64,000 bases of DNA from Certhia americana (lineage: Eukaryota > Chordata > Aves > Passeriformes > Certhiidae). The notes under the pieces are model-generated. The model was not told where the DNA came from. It worked only from the letters and a program-made list of their open reading frames with translations, and did not search any database. The translations under genes and the position numbers were made by a program. Of this stretch, positions 37,650-47,667 are shown piece by piece. How positions within the stretch are numbered: position 1 is the stretch's first letter; each line of letters begins with the position of its first letter. The DNA lies in contig CM031870.1 in NCBI GenBank assembly GCA_018697195.1, forward strand, positions 5,570,819 through 5,634,818. The letters are read 5' to 3'.

Positions 37650-37928
37650 ATTTCTCACAGATTGAAGAGAAAGGTTTGGAGGAAGATGTTTTAAGAGTTG
37701 GTTTTATTTCCCATTATCCTACACTGATTTGATTGGTAATAAATCCAGTTAATTTCTCCCAAGCTGAGTCTGTTTTGCCCGTGATGGCAATGGGTGAGTG
37801 ATCTCTCCTTTTTCTTATCCTGATCCACAAGCCTTCAGTTATATTTTCTCTCCCTGTCCAGCTGAGGAGGGGATTGAGAGAGCCACTTTGGTGGGCACCT
37901 CATGTCCAGCCAGGGTCAACCCACGACA
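37650..37928 (+). mobile_element. Avian endogenous-retrovirus LTR remnant (3' part)
   Basis: The segment contains, in order, a GTTTTATTTCCCATTATCCTAC block, a GATTGGTAATAAAT block (AATAAA at 37738-37743), GAGTCTGTTTTGCCCGTGA, TGAGTGATCTCTCC, a TATATTTTCTCTCCCTGTCC block, AGCTGAGGAGGGGA, TTTGGTGGGCACCT and GCCAGGGTCAACCCACGACA. I recall this block order from a widespread family of bird retroelement sequences that I take to be an ERV LTR. The exact family is not certain. The polyadenylation signal followed by about 185 bp ending in a CA fits R-U5. I see no primer-binding site or internal gag/pol after it, so it is probably a solo or truncated LTR. Confidence 0.68.
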
Positions 37929-37971
37929 CACAGTGGCTTAGACAATAAGTTTAAAGGGTTAATCATAAATC

Positions 37972-37989
37972 ACAATCATTGATCATTGT
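37972..37989. promoter_or_regulatory. Inverted ACAAT/ATTGT pair, SOX-like
   Basis: ACAAT and ATTGT face each other across an 8-bp spacer that itself contains ATTGAT. SOX-family HMG domains bind ACAAT/ATTGT cores, and some bind as inverted pairs. It lies 44 bp beyond the end of the LTR remnant. Such short motifs are common in AT-rich DNA, so this is a weak call. Confidence 0.2.
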
Positions 37990-40900
37990 TGTAGTTGCTG
38001 TATACTAAAATTCCATACTTCTACACTAAACATACCTGCTGAAACACAGTATTGAAACTTAGGAAAAACAAAGAATTTAGGAAGGCAAAAAGATCACACT
38101 TAATTGTCCATGAAAATTTTAGCCAACTGCAGGTGTACTCAATTAACATCTCATTAAAAAAACCTCTTGAACTTCAAATAAGCCGTCAGCCTTGTATAGT
38201 GTAAATGAAGGGCATAATTGATAGCCACAGCAGTGCTAGGTTAAGTGCTTTAATAACATTCTGGCTCTCCAGAGAAAGTCAGCTCTGTTTCATCAATATA
38301 AAGAATCCATGCCAAAGAAGTTTCATAGTTTAAATGAGTTTTCTGTAGCTGCAGCAGAATAAAGGCAATAAAGTCAGGGGAAAACTCAGCATAATGCAGC
38401 ATGAGCTTTTTCTGTTTGCTCCTGGAATATTTTCTTCTATTTAGACTGTTTTCAAAGCAAAAATGCAGCACCCATCTTATTTACTTTGATAGGCAAATGG
38501 GTACAGATTACCCATAAAGCATAAAATACCAGTGCATTTCCAAATACACGGCCCCAGTTCTGATCTCCTTCATTAATGTGTCTTTGCCAGGGGCTGATTT
38601 TTGAGGGTGATTTTGGATACACTGACCCTATTCACCAGCAACTGGTCAGCACGGGGTGATTATTTCCAGAGCACCTGAGGCAGCAGCAGTCTGGTCCTGC
38701 AGGCAAATAAATTCCCTTGACAGAATTGCTTCACAAGTGCCAGAGATCAGTACCTTGTCCTCTCTGCTCCATCCAACCAACCCTGAACTTTGGGAAGGTT
38801 TGCACATAGAGCAAAGTCATAAATCTACATGCCTGGTACATTGATTGATGAGAGATGGAGAAGAAAAATATAACAAGCTATTTGATCCCTGGCCTTTTGC
38901 TCACTGTTATTGCTCTGGCCTTTGTACAGTGAAGACTAACCAGGTGCAGCAGCTGTAAAAGAGCATCCATTTTCCAAAGGATCATATTTTCTGTCCTTGA
39001 GAGGAAAGGAAGTCTTCACAGCTCTATTGTACTTTGAAGAGGCCAGGTACCTCCAGATTCTTGCAGTTCAGTCAACAATTTCTCCAGTCCTGATAGTTCA
39101 TCTACCCCAGAGTTCACAGCAGGACCCAAACTCTGGAGCTGGTGGACCTGTCAGACTGCAGGTCACTGGGGTCTGCAAATTACTTCTTAAGTGCTCCAGA
39201 ACAGATAATTAACCAAAGCAATTCTCCAGTCAATTTGAATTAGGTCTGCACCATCTCTGAAAATGATGGGAGGCCCAGAAATTGAGAGAACTAGTGACTG
39301 ATACCTGGGGTGAAATTTCATCCTGGCACCTGACTCTTTATTAAGTTTCTAATGCTACCTGGAAAGTTGTGGTTTTACCCTTGGTTTTGCCTTGTCTTTT
39401 ATGTGTGTTGCTTGACATCTTCAGACTAATTAAGTATTCCTGTGGCCTCTATCCATCCTTTGTCCTGGTAGACACAATGACCTCCAGGCCAGAGCTCCCT
39501 TCTTCATGTGCTCTGAATTCTGCAAGTCCCTTTGACCTTCCTGGATGAGGAACATTTCTTTGACTAAAATATTCATGCTTTTCCTCCCCCACCCCCCCAA
39601 ATGACTGTTTTTGTAGTTCCCTGAAGTTCATATTTATTTAATCACAGGCTAAGTTCTCTACTCTCCTCCAAGCAAAGATTCAATGTGGTAGTTTCCTTTG
39701 CAAACAGAGAATCTCAAACGGGTTCCCAACAACCATCTCTCAAGATGCATTGCTTAGAGGTGGATTCATTCCAGTTCTCTATTCTCTCAATGTTGGGAAT
39801 GGCTGTGGAGGTAATTTTGCACTTACTTTATTATATTTCACGACCACACTGCACTCTGTAGCTTACAAGCAACTTATTTCTCATATCTTTATGGTCCAAA
39901 ATGCCACCATCTTATTACTGAAAGTGAAAATAACACCTCTGATAACCATATTGCTTTAAAACAGTCATGCCAACTTTTAAAATAGAAATTTCATCCCATT
40001 GCCTTTCTAGTTTATATTTAAATGGACCCCTCTCAAATAATACTTGAGGAAATAGCAATCCTTACATTACATATGCATAGGATACTGAATCAAAAACATT
40101 TTAACTACAGGGAAAAGATCTCATCATGAAAAATATAAAAGTTCCTAATGTTCAGCTCCTATGTTATTTTCTAAAATTCAAGGCTGCAAGTGATAGTTCT
40201 GGTGTGTGAAATTAAAACCATACAATTAGGTAATCAAATGAAAACTCCAAGAATATAGTGGGTTTTCCACACCTGTGAACTATCGCTCATTTTGTTGCAG
40301 TGGCTGGCAACAAGCAGTGATCTTGAGTTGACAGAAAGCCTCCCAAAATGGGAATAAATTTTGGACCAGTTCCAAGGCCCACTTTGAAAGTCAGCACAAG
40401 AACACGGCAGCTGCAGGAGATGAGACTCTCAGGAGGCAAAAAGTCTTTGAGCACTTCAGGGGTAGCATGGAACATCTCTTGCCTTCTCCCTTTTTCATTT
40501 CTACTAGCAAGGATCATCACACGGATAAAAGGCAGTAAGATTTACTGACTTTGACCATGTAACTTTATCATATTTTGATCATCCAGTGGCAGAGGAACTG
40601 TACCTCAGAAGTGCCAGTTACATCATGGGAAGGAAATTGTGCTTCTAGCTGTGGCAACTCTATCTCCTGGGAGACAGCACTAATATTTTGCAGCCGAATG
40701 CATCCTCTGTTGTATTAAAAAAAGGAAAACAGAAGGGATTTTATATTTAACATGACTGGAACTAATATTTTTGCTTATCTTGAGAGTGTTTGCCCCTTTC
40801 AACATTCCCTAAATTATACAGATTTTTTTCCCTCCAATGTAGCACAGCTTCATAATCTGCTTTACAGGGAGAGCCAGAGTTAAACAGGAAAGTTTTTCCC

Positions 40901-40994
40901 AGCACCTCAGCAAAATCCAAAAGACTGATTCTGAACCTTCACATGCATGCAACTCACTCAGAAATCTCTAACTCTACTAAAAGAAGTTCTGTAG

Positions 40995-41044
40995 AAAAAC
41001 AAACAAACAAACATAACAAATCCAAACAAAAAACCCCAAAAATA
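40995..41044. repeat. A-rich (AAAC)n tract
   Basis: Three to four perfect AAAC units, followed by imperfect A/C-only sequence up to AAACCCC. It is low complexity and has no coding value. Confidence 0.8.
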
Positions 41045-41148
41045 TACTCCACAAAACCCAAAAGCAGCAAAGTAGCATTTTTACTCAAAGATAAAAACAC
41101 TATGAGGACTGACAAGCAGAAACTGAGGTGCTTCATGTTTGCCAGCTT

Positions 41149-41162
41149 GCTGCTGCTGCTGC
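41149..41162. repeat. Short (CTG)n run
   Basis: Four to five CTG units ending in GCC. The frame across it (from ATG at 41101) gives a basic start plus a Leu run that imitates a signal peptide, but it stops after 36 codons and is unsupported. Confidence 0.8.
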
Positions 41163-41561
41163 CAGGAGCTGCCTCACATTCCTCTTTCCCACCAGAGATT
41201 TTGCAGAGTTAGGATGTTGAGCTTTAAGATTTAGGCAAAGTTTTTCGATAAAATATAATTAACTCGATACAAAGCCCATTAATAATCTCAGTCTCATACG
41301 GAAAAAAATGAAAAAGAGAAAAAAAAAGCATAAATTCAATAGGAGTTCTGGAGGTGCAAATTGCAAAGGAAATCTGGCCTTTAATTTTTAATATATGAGA
41401 ATTGTAACTCAATTCTGCTGCTCAGCCAGAAGTTCAAGGAGATTTAGTGCCAACAGCTCAGGCATTGAATCAGTCTTGGAAGCCTATCAATTGCATCATT
41501 TAAAAGTGGACTGGAGAAAAAAGCATTAGAGAAAAACTGCAGGGAACAATTTTCCAATGGT

Positions 41562-41589
41562 TAAAAAAGAAAAAAAAAAAACAAAAAGG
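41562..41589. repeat. A-rich tract
   Basis: A runs of six, twelve and five, broken by single G, C and G bases. Simple sequence without a recognisable retroposon upstream. Confidence 0.85.
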
Positions 41590-42630
41590 ATTATTATAGC
41601 ACTTTTAATGCATATGATTTTATCTTCCTAAGAGATATGGAGAAAATACAGTTCAAAACTCTACCTGGCTGGTAAATCCAAGACAGTGATTCCCAAAATT
41701 TTTATTACCCATAATCTTCTGAAAAAAATTACTTTCTATCTCTTGTGAAAAGATTGTTTCTAACCTCAATCACTTTGACTAATTGTAGGTTACTGATTCT
41801 CTCCAAGACTCTGACATTCTCCAGTTTACACAAATTGTACTTCTGTTCTTTAATTTAAAATAATCTTTTCTTAAACAGTGAAAAGGGTGGGCTTCTGGAC
41901 CTGCAAGGAAACCAACATAGAATCTTCCAATAAAGTTCTTCTCCATAGAATTCCTCTCAAGTATTCCACAACTCTCCTGTGCCACTTCCAGACACCTGCC
42001 ATGTCTCACTTAGACATTAAGTTGAACCTTCTTACGTCAGCCTCCTCTGCTGCATTTGAACAAAAAAAAACCCACAAATATATAATATGTGTAAAAATAT
42101 AAAAAAACAGACACATACATTGGACCACTCATCTCAGCCCTTCAATTATCTTGCCCATCTGCTTTCCCCACAATGCAACCACAGTTCCATCTTCAAAAGG
42201 AAGGATGGGAGACAAGAGAGGGGACAAGCTAGGTTAGAGAATTAAACACTAGTGGCTTTTAAGCTTCCTAATTAAATGCATAGGGCATCATATCTGCATT
42301 GCTGGATTGAAAGACTTTGGGTCATATGCTTTATTAAAGCCTAAATGAGATCAGTGATGAGTGGCATGTTTTTGACAGACAAGGCTCCTCAGGGTAATCA
42401 TTAGGTGTGGCCACTGAGAGCAGAGCTGAAAGCATGCCCTTTGTTCCTAGAAAAATACTTGGTGACATTTTCTTCCCTGCTTCTGAATCCCCTTGAAGAA
42501 GGATCAGCTGGTTGGCATTAAATGTCACTGCTTGCAATTAAGATCATTTTACTTACAACAGAGCTCATTACTCCTTTTGAGGCAGTGTCCCAGTCTTGGA
42601 AGCCCCTCTTACTACCCCCAAACTACACTC

Positions 42631-42680
42631 AGGTGAATTATTACCCTTTTACAGCTCTGTCACACAGTCAGTAGTACCAC
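42631..42680 (-). mobile_element. Possible ancient MIR/CORE-SINE fragment
   Basis: Read on the minus strand the segment gives CTACTGACTGTGTGACAGAG, then CTGTAAAAGGGTAATAATT and CACCT. This follows the MIR order TAGCTGTGTGAC, (deleted middle), CTGTAAAATGGGGATAATAA and CACCT. Only about 50 bp is involved and the middle of the element would have to be missing, so a chance resemblance remains possible. Confidence 0.42.
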
Positions 42681-43955
42681 TTCAATGAACAGTTTACTAA
42701 TTCTGGTGCTGATGAAGCTGGACATCACTGCTGAGTGTCCCATGGGACCCCAAAGCCTCCAGGTCCCGTTCAGGAGCGCCTCAGAGCTCCCTGTGCAGTA
42801 TCCAGACAAGCCTGACTCTTCTCTGCTCCACAGCCCTGAGCATGGGTGCCCTGCAGCAACCACACTACAGGATATTGATCAGGCTGTTAGCCACAAAACA
42901 AGGCTGTTTCTTCAGCCCATAGCTATCCTACAAAAGGTTGAAACTGAGCATCACAGCATCTGTTGGAATTCAGTAAAATCGATCATTAAGATGAAACATC
43001 ACCTCTAAGTCCAATTAGGTCTCTGAACTGCTTTCCACAGATAGTTTTGGGGAGTCACCACATGACTGAGCCACAGCTCTAGTTTCCCCCAGTTCTCACT
43101 GCAGTAAACGGGCAAGAGGACCTGGGAGGCTTCCTGCAGCTGGCAAAGCAAACAGGAGACTGATGAGCTTGTGTAGCTGTTCTAATTCAGCCTTTACATG
43201 TGACACTGATATTCCACTCTGACTCCTCAAGCTGCAATCAACCTCCATACTAACAGAGCCAGAACCACCTATCCTTCCATATGCCACCTGCCAGAGTGGT
43301 ATTCAAGGTGAACTCAGTCTTTTCAACTTAAATCATATCAAAGTAACCCAAAGAGTTTAAGTAGAAGTGGTGTGCTTAGTATGAAGGCACAAGATAATAC
43401 ATAGTATATAGGAAAATACAGGAAAACAGCTTGAGCAAGGTGATGGCCACCACACTGCAGTCCTTAGGACTCGTCCTGAGAGCAAGATCAATCTGATAAA
43501 CAGATCTCACTTAAAAAAATCCCTCCCACACCCATTAGATGTTTCTGAAGAGCAGTATGGTGGAACATGTACTATAAAGATCTATGTAGTTTAAGTAGAT
43601 AATTCCATGGCCAAAACTTCTGTCCAACCCTGCTCATTCCCAGGAGACCACAGTGGAAAGGGATTGGCCTTCACACCATCAATCCATTGCTGATTGATGA
43701 AAGTAGAAAAGATTTTTTTTCATGCAAACATAAGGGGGAAAGAAAACACAAACATTAATATCCATCTTCAGTCAATTTTGAAAATTATTAAAAGGATAAG
43801 TGTTCTGTCTTTGGCTGTGCAAAGCTTAATATGGTTTTAAAGTTTTCACTTCATAAGTCAGGGGATTAAATTCTTTGAACACAACATGGTGTACAAAGAA
43901 GTCATCTATTCCTGGCAGGACCCAAGCAGTCTGAGGCATAAACAATCTGTCAGGA

Positions 43956-44019
43956 GATTGAGTCAAGGATATTGTGATTCATGAAGAATATTAAAAAATT
44001 AATGTCAATTTAAGTAATC
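43956..44019 (+). repeat. 64-bp direct repeat, copy A
   Basis: Runs from GATTGAGTCAAGGATATTG to AATTTAAGTAATC. It matches copy B at 47604-47667 at 61 of 64 positions with no gap (G/A at position 12 and AG/CA at positions 30-31). Homology stops abruptly at both ends. The unit is AT-rich, contains TTAAAAAATTAATG and encodes nothing recognisable. Confidence 0.93.
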
Positions 44020-45204
44020 ATTCCCACTTTTAGACCCCAGCACACTTTGGTTATTACTTTTCAGCACAAAATAAGGTTTAAACATTGGTTTCAGCCACTT
44101 CAACTCAGAATTTAGCACAGGTTCTAAAGAGACCAAAAATTCAAAGTCATTCACCCAAGAGTACGTGCTTCACTTCATCTTGTTTTGACCTGTTGCAAGG
44201 ATCACTGAGCTTAAGAAGGGCTTGGTCCAGAAAGTTTTCTCTGTTCTGGTTAAATTCCTTTGAAGTCAGAGGGAGTCAGCACACATACTTGTGGGTACAT
44301 TCATAATAATAACAAAAAGGTATAAGAAGTACCCAATCCCAGAGATATCAGGAAGCAGAAAAACTTACATAAAATTCTCTGAAAAGTAAATGTGCTCATA
44401 GTGTATGTACCTTGAAACGAACTAGAAAGGAACTCATTCTACACACTCCTATAAATAGATGGGTAAAGGGTAAAAAAACCATTGTGCAGAAAGTTGAAAG
44501 GTTCAGCAAACATCTCCTTAAAAAGATGTTTGCTCATATTACCAAAGGAGAGTGAGCAGCCAAATTAGACTGTTTACAGTTTAGCCGTAATCCAGAATCA
44601 ATGCAGTGGCATTGTGACACTCAGCTCTGCTGTACATTGATTTTACAGGACTCACCAGTGCACAGAGGTGATTAAGAAGGTGGTTTGCCTCTTCTGTGTC
44701 TCTTACTTACAGGGCTGTTGAAATCTTTCTGTTTGACCATAATTAGGAAAGAAGGAATATTATGCACTAATCTATTAAGGTTCTTTAAGAAAATCACTGC
44801 AATGGAGATTATGTTCCTTTCTTACACCCTTCAGAGCCTAGAATTAGTCAGAGAAAACTCTGGAGTTCCCAGTTCTTTCTCCTCTTTAGAAAATGTTATC
44901 ATCTCTTCCACAAGGATCCCCTGGCCCAGCTCTGCCTTGGGAGCACAGGTCATCACAAACTGTACTTCCTTGTTTTAATTATCTTATAAAACAAAAGAAA
45001 TAAAATTCCAGTCTTGCAAGAGAATATTTGTCTGAAAGGCATGCCTTAGCACAGCAAATCAACACACACCAACAGTTGCTTTCCCCACTCAGACTCCACA
45101 AAATCCACAGAAATTCTCAAGGAAGATTTTGGACTTTTGCTTAGAAGCATCAGAGCAGATTCAGGGAAGCCAAGGAAATGCCAGTTTATCCCAGAGAGAC
45201 TCTT
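44020..45204. other. Unique non-coding sequence, no gene seen
   Basis: No gene supported. Contains an 11-bp-stem hairpin at 44505-44534, listed separately. Open frames are below 100 codons. Confidence 0.6.
44505..44534. repeat. Perfect inverted repeat (11-bp arms, 8-nt loop)
   Basis: AGCAAACATCT and AGATGTTTGCT are perfect reverse complements around CCTTAAAA. The arms contain AAACA forkhead-like cores and CATCT E-box-like halves. It is too short to be a microRNA precursor. Seen directly, with no role assigned. Confidence 0.6.
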
Positions 45205-45410
45205 GGATTACAGGAAGTGTTTCCTCACTGGAAGGGTTGTCAAGCAGTAGCACGAGCTGTCCAGTCACCACCCCTGAAGGTATTTTAAAAATATGTATTT
45301 GTGGCACTTGGGGACATGATTTGGTGACTGACTTGGCAGTGCTGAGTTAACAGGTGGACTTGATGATCTTAAAGGTCTTTTTAAACCTAAAGGACTCCAG
45401 GATTCTATTG
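45205..45410 (+). mobile_element. CR1 LINE 3' end, about 200 bp
   Basis: The sequence follows the 3' part of an avian CR1 subfamily block by block: AAGTGTTTCCTCACTGGAAG, GGTTGTCAAGCAGTAGCACG, CCCCTGAAGGTATTTTAAAA, GTGGCACTTGGGGACATGAT, GACTTGGCAGTGCTGAGTTA, GGTGGACTTGATGATCTTAA, AGGTCTTTTTAAACCTAAA and a GATTCTATT terminal unit. It is the longest LINE relic in the window. A 73-codon frame (45129-45350) crosses it but is not the CR1 reverse transcriptase, which would lie further upstream and is missing. 5' truncation is the usual state for this family. Confidence 0.88.
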
Positions 45411-46798
45411 GTCCAGTTTATCCCCAACCCAGATAACAAAACAGCTGTGTCATGAAAATAAATAAATACAAAGGGAAAAATCACCTCCTTGTTTGCATGT
45501 CTCTGCTTGTACAAATTTCAAACTTCCAAGTAAACAAGTGATAGAAAAGACAAGTAAGAACCTATGGAATTTTCAGCACCACTTTATTTGCGAGGAGATA
45601 ATGGATTCCCTCTGCAGCTTTGACTGCACACATGATGACAGAAAATATATTTTTGGCATGAAATCACATAACCCAACCCACACATTTAAAACATGAAGAG
45701 CACAATTAGAGCTTCAGAGATATTCATGTGCCTTCCTTTATATGGCCTGCCTTCACCAGAGGAGAAGGCAGATTCCTGTAGCCTGCCTACAGAAATAAGA
45801 AAAGGTCAGAAAAAGCAGAGCATTAATTGGGAGGTTAGCCTGGATAGCCAGTCAGAGTCAATAGGAGTTTAAAAAATAGTGAAGTTGGCATCTCTGTCAA
45901 TACTACCAATTACTTCTCATTTCCATAAGTCTTTCCCCCAAATCCATTATGTTAGCAGCCACAGAAAGTGAAATGGATTCTTAGAGAAGCTATCAGTGCT
46001 TCTATCTGCAGAACTAATGAAATACTGATCAATAAGACAGTACCATGTCTGCCCACCAACTCCCATCCCTTCTCTGTACTCTGGTCCTACTTATCCAGGT
46101 GGCAAAGAGCTGCAAAAGGAACCTGAGAGCACAAAATTGTGCAGAGCTGTGCTGCTGACCTCCACCTCTCTCACAGCTACGCCTGTTGACACTACCAGTC
46201 TACTCAACTACTGACTTCAAGAGAAAAATCAAATCAAAATAAGCTGCCTGTATTCAAGTCAAGTAGTTTTTTGCCTATGGTCTCAACAGAAACAGAAACA
46301 GAAATGTTCTCATGGGAACAGAATGAAAGAGATTGAAAAAATCCTTAGCTAAGGCTCTACAAAATCCCCAAAGACTCACAAGCCTTCCTGATTCATCAGT
46401 GCACACATATGAGTGGGCTGTGGAAAACCTCCCCAAAAATAGGATCTGTTGCTCTGGTGGGCTTTGTCCCCCATCTGCCTACATAGCACAATTTGTACCA
46501 TTCCTCCCCAAAACACCAGTGCATACTACAGAGTTTTATACACCCTTGTGCAATGCTGTAACAACAATATGTCAGCATTTACTATGGCAGGATGACAATG
46601 ATGTTTTACAAAATATTGTAAACAATACAGTTTTTACAGAAACAGTTTTTGTCTTGCAATGCGTTATGTTGGAAAAGTGACAGAAATCCCAGCAACTCGA
46701 CTCTTTGATGTGCTGTGCACATCCAAACCCTCAGCATATTGAAAAACCAGAACTGGAATTAGAATATTAAACAGGCATGGCTAATTCTGTCAAATTTT
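45411..46798. other. Unique non-coding sequence, no gene seen
   Basis: AT-rich, with one 115-codon plus-strand frame at 46333-46680 that has no recognised domain and an opposing frame within it. No repeat recognised. Confidence 0.6.
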
Positions 46799-46820
46799 AA
46801 AAAAAAAAAAAAAAAAAAAA
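46799..46820. repeat. A22 homopolymer
   Basis: Twenty-two uninterrupted A residues, preceded by CAAATTTT and followed by TTAATTTTC. It is the longest homopolymer in the window. I find no retrocopy body upstream with a recognisable open frame, and no AATAAA within 30 bp upstream, so it may be simple slippage. Confidence 0.95.
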
Positions 46821-47603
46821 TTAATTTTCTCTTTAACAGTACCATAGTGGTTCAAATGTAAAACAACAACAAAAATCCCAATCCTGACTGTGTATAATGT
46901 ATAATGTTCCAGTAGAAAATTTTTTTATAATGTAGTAGGAGAAGCGCCTGTCCACAGTGTGAACCCCATTCACAAGAAGTCAAAGATTACCTGGCAAGTG
47001 CAGAAGAATGGAAATTAAGTGCTTCGTGCTGCTTCTGTAATTTAAGATCCCCACATTGATACCACATGCAGCACACAATTCACTGTCAGCATTATCACAC
47101 CTCTAATCACACTGGCAGTGTTATTTGGGTTCCTTTACTTAACAATTCCCAGCTGAGGGCATTACATATCATTGTGCACATTCCATTACTCAGTTCTGAC
47201 CCAGGAGCCATGTCTTCAGAAATGGCCAGGGTGCTAGAAGATACTTATGTTAACTCCTCAAAAGAAACTGCTGGAGTAACAGCATTCAGTGCAGCAGATG
47301 TCACTATTTCAAGAGGGCAAATACATATTCCTAAACTTTCCAACAGGTTTTTTTACTGTAAAAGCCTAAGGCATATTACAGTAACTACATCATAGCACCA
47401 GCAGAGACTAGGCCATAAGACATTCATCACACAGAGTACAGAAGATACTGGAAAGCAGATATCCCTCATTACATCTATTTCCAAATCCCCAGGGAAAAGA
47501 AAAGCAAGCACCAGGCACATCCATCTCTCCTGCTGTAGTTCTGGGCCAGTTCCTTGACACAGCCTCTGGGCATCCCCAGGACGCCCTTCCCCACTAGCAG
47601 GGT
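46821..47603. other. Unique non-coding sequence, no gene seen
   Basis: One 109-codon plus-strand frame (47066-47395) with no recognised domain. Nothing else identified. Confidence 0.6.
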
Positions 47604-47667
47604 GATTGAGTCAAAGATATTGTGATTCATGACAAATATTAAAAAATTAATGTCAATTTAAGTAATC
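47604..47667 (+). repeat. 64-bp direct repeat, copy B
   Basis: Same orientation and length as copy A at 43956-44019, with three substitutions and no indel. It sits at the left edge of a GC-richer segment (47670-48010), and neither side of it resembles the flanks of copy A. It appears to be a short segment copied locally, not part of a larger duplication. Confidence 0.93.

Larger units (their letters stand above)
37929..43955. other. Unique non-coding sequence, no gene seen
   Basis: About 6 kb with no supportable gene. It contains A-rich AAAC repeats at 40995-41044, a short CTG run at 41149-41162 and an A-rich tract at 41562-41589. A SOX-like inverted pair at 37972-37989 and a possible MIR relic at 42631-42680 are listed separately. 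Confidence 0.6.

Noticed and set aside
41101..41212. Short peptide that looks like a signal sequence (basic start, Leu run, Ala-Ala-Ser)
   Set aside because: It arises from a CTG repeat, ends after 36 codons, and no downstream exon or splice donor supports it.
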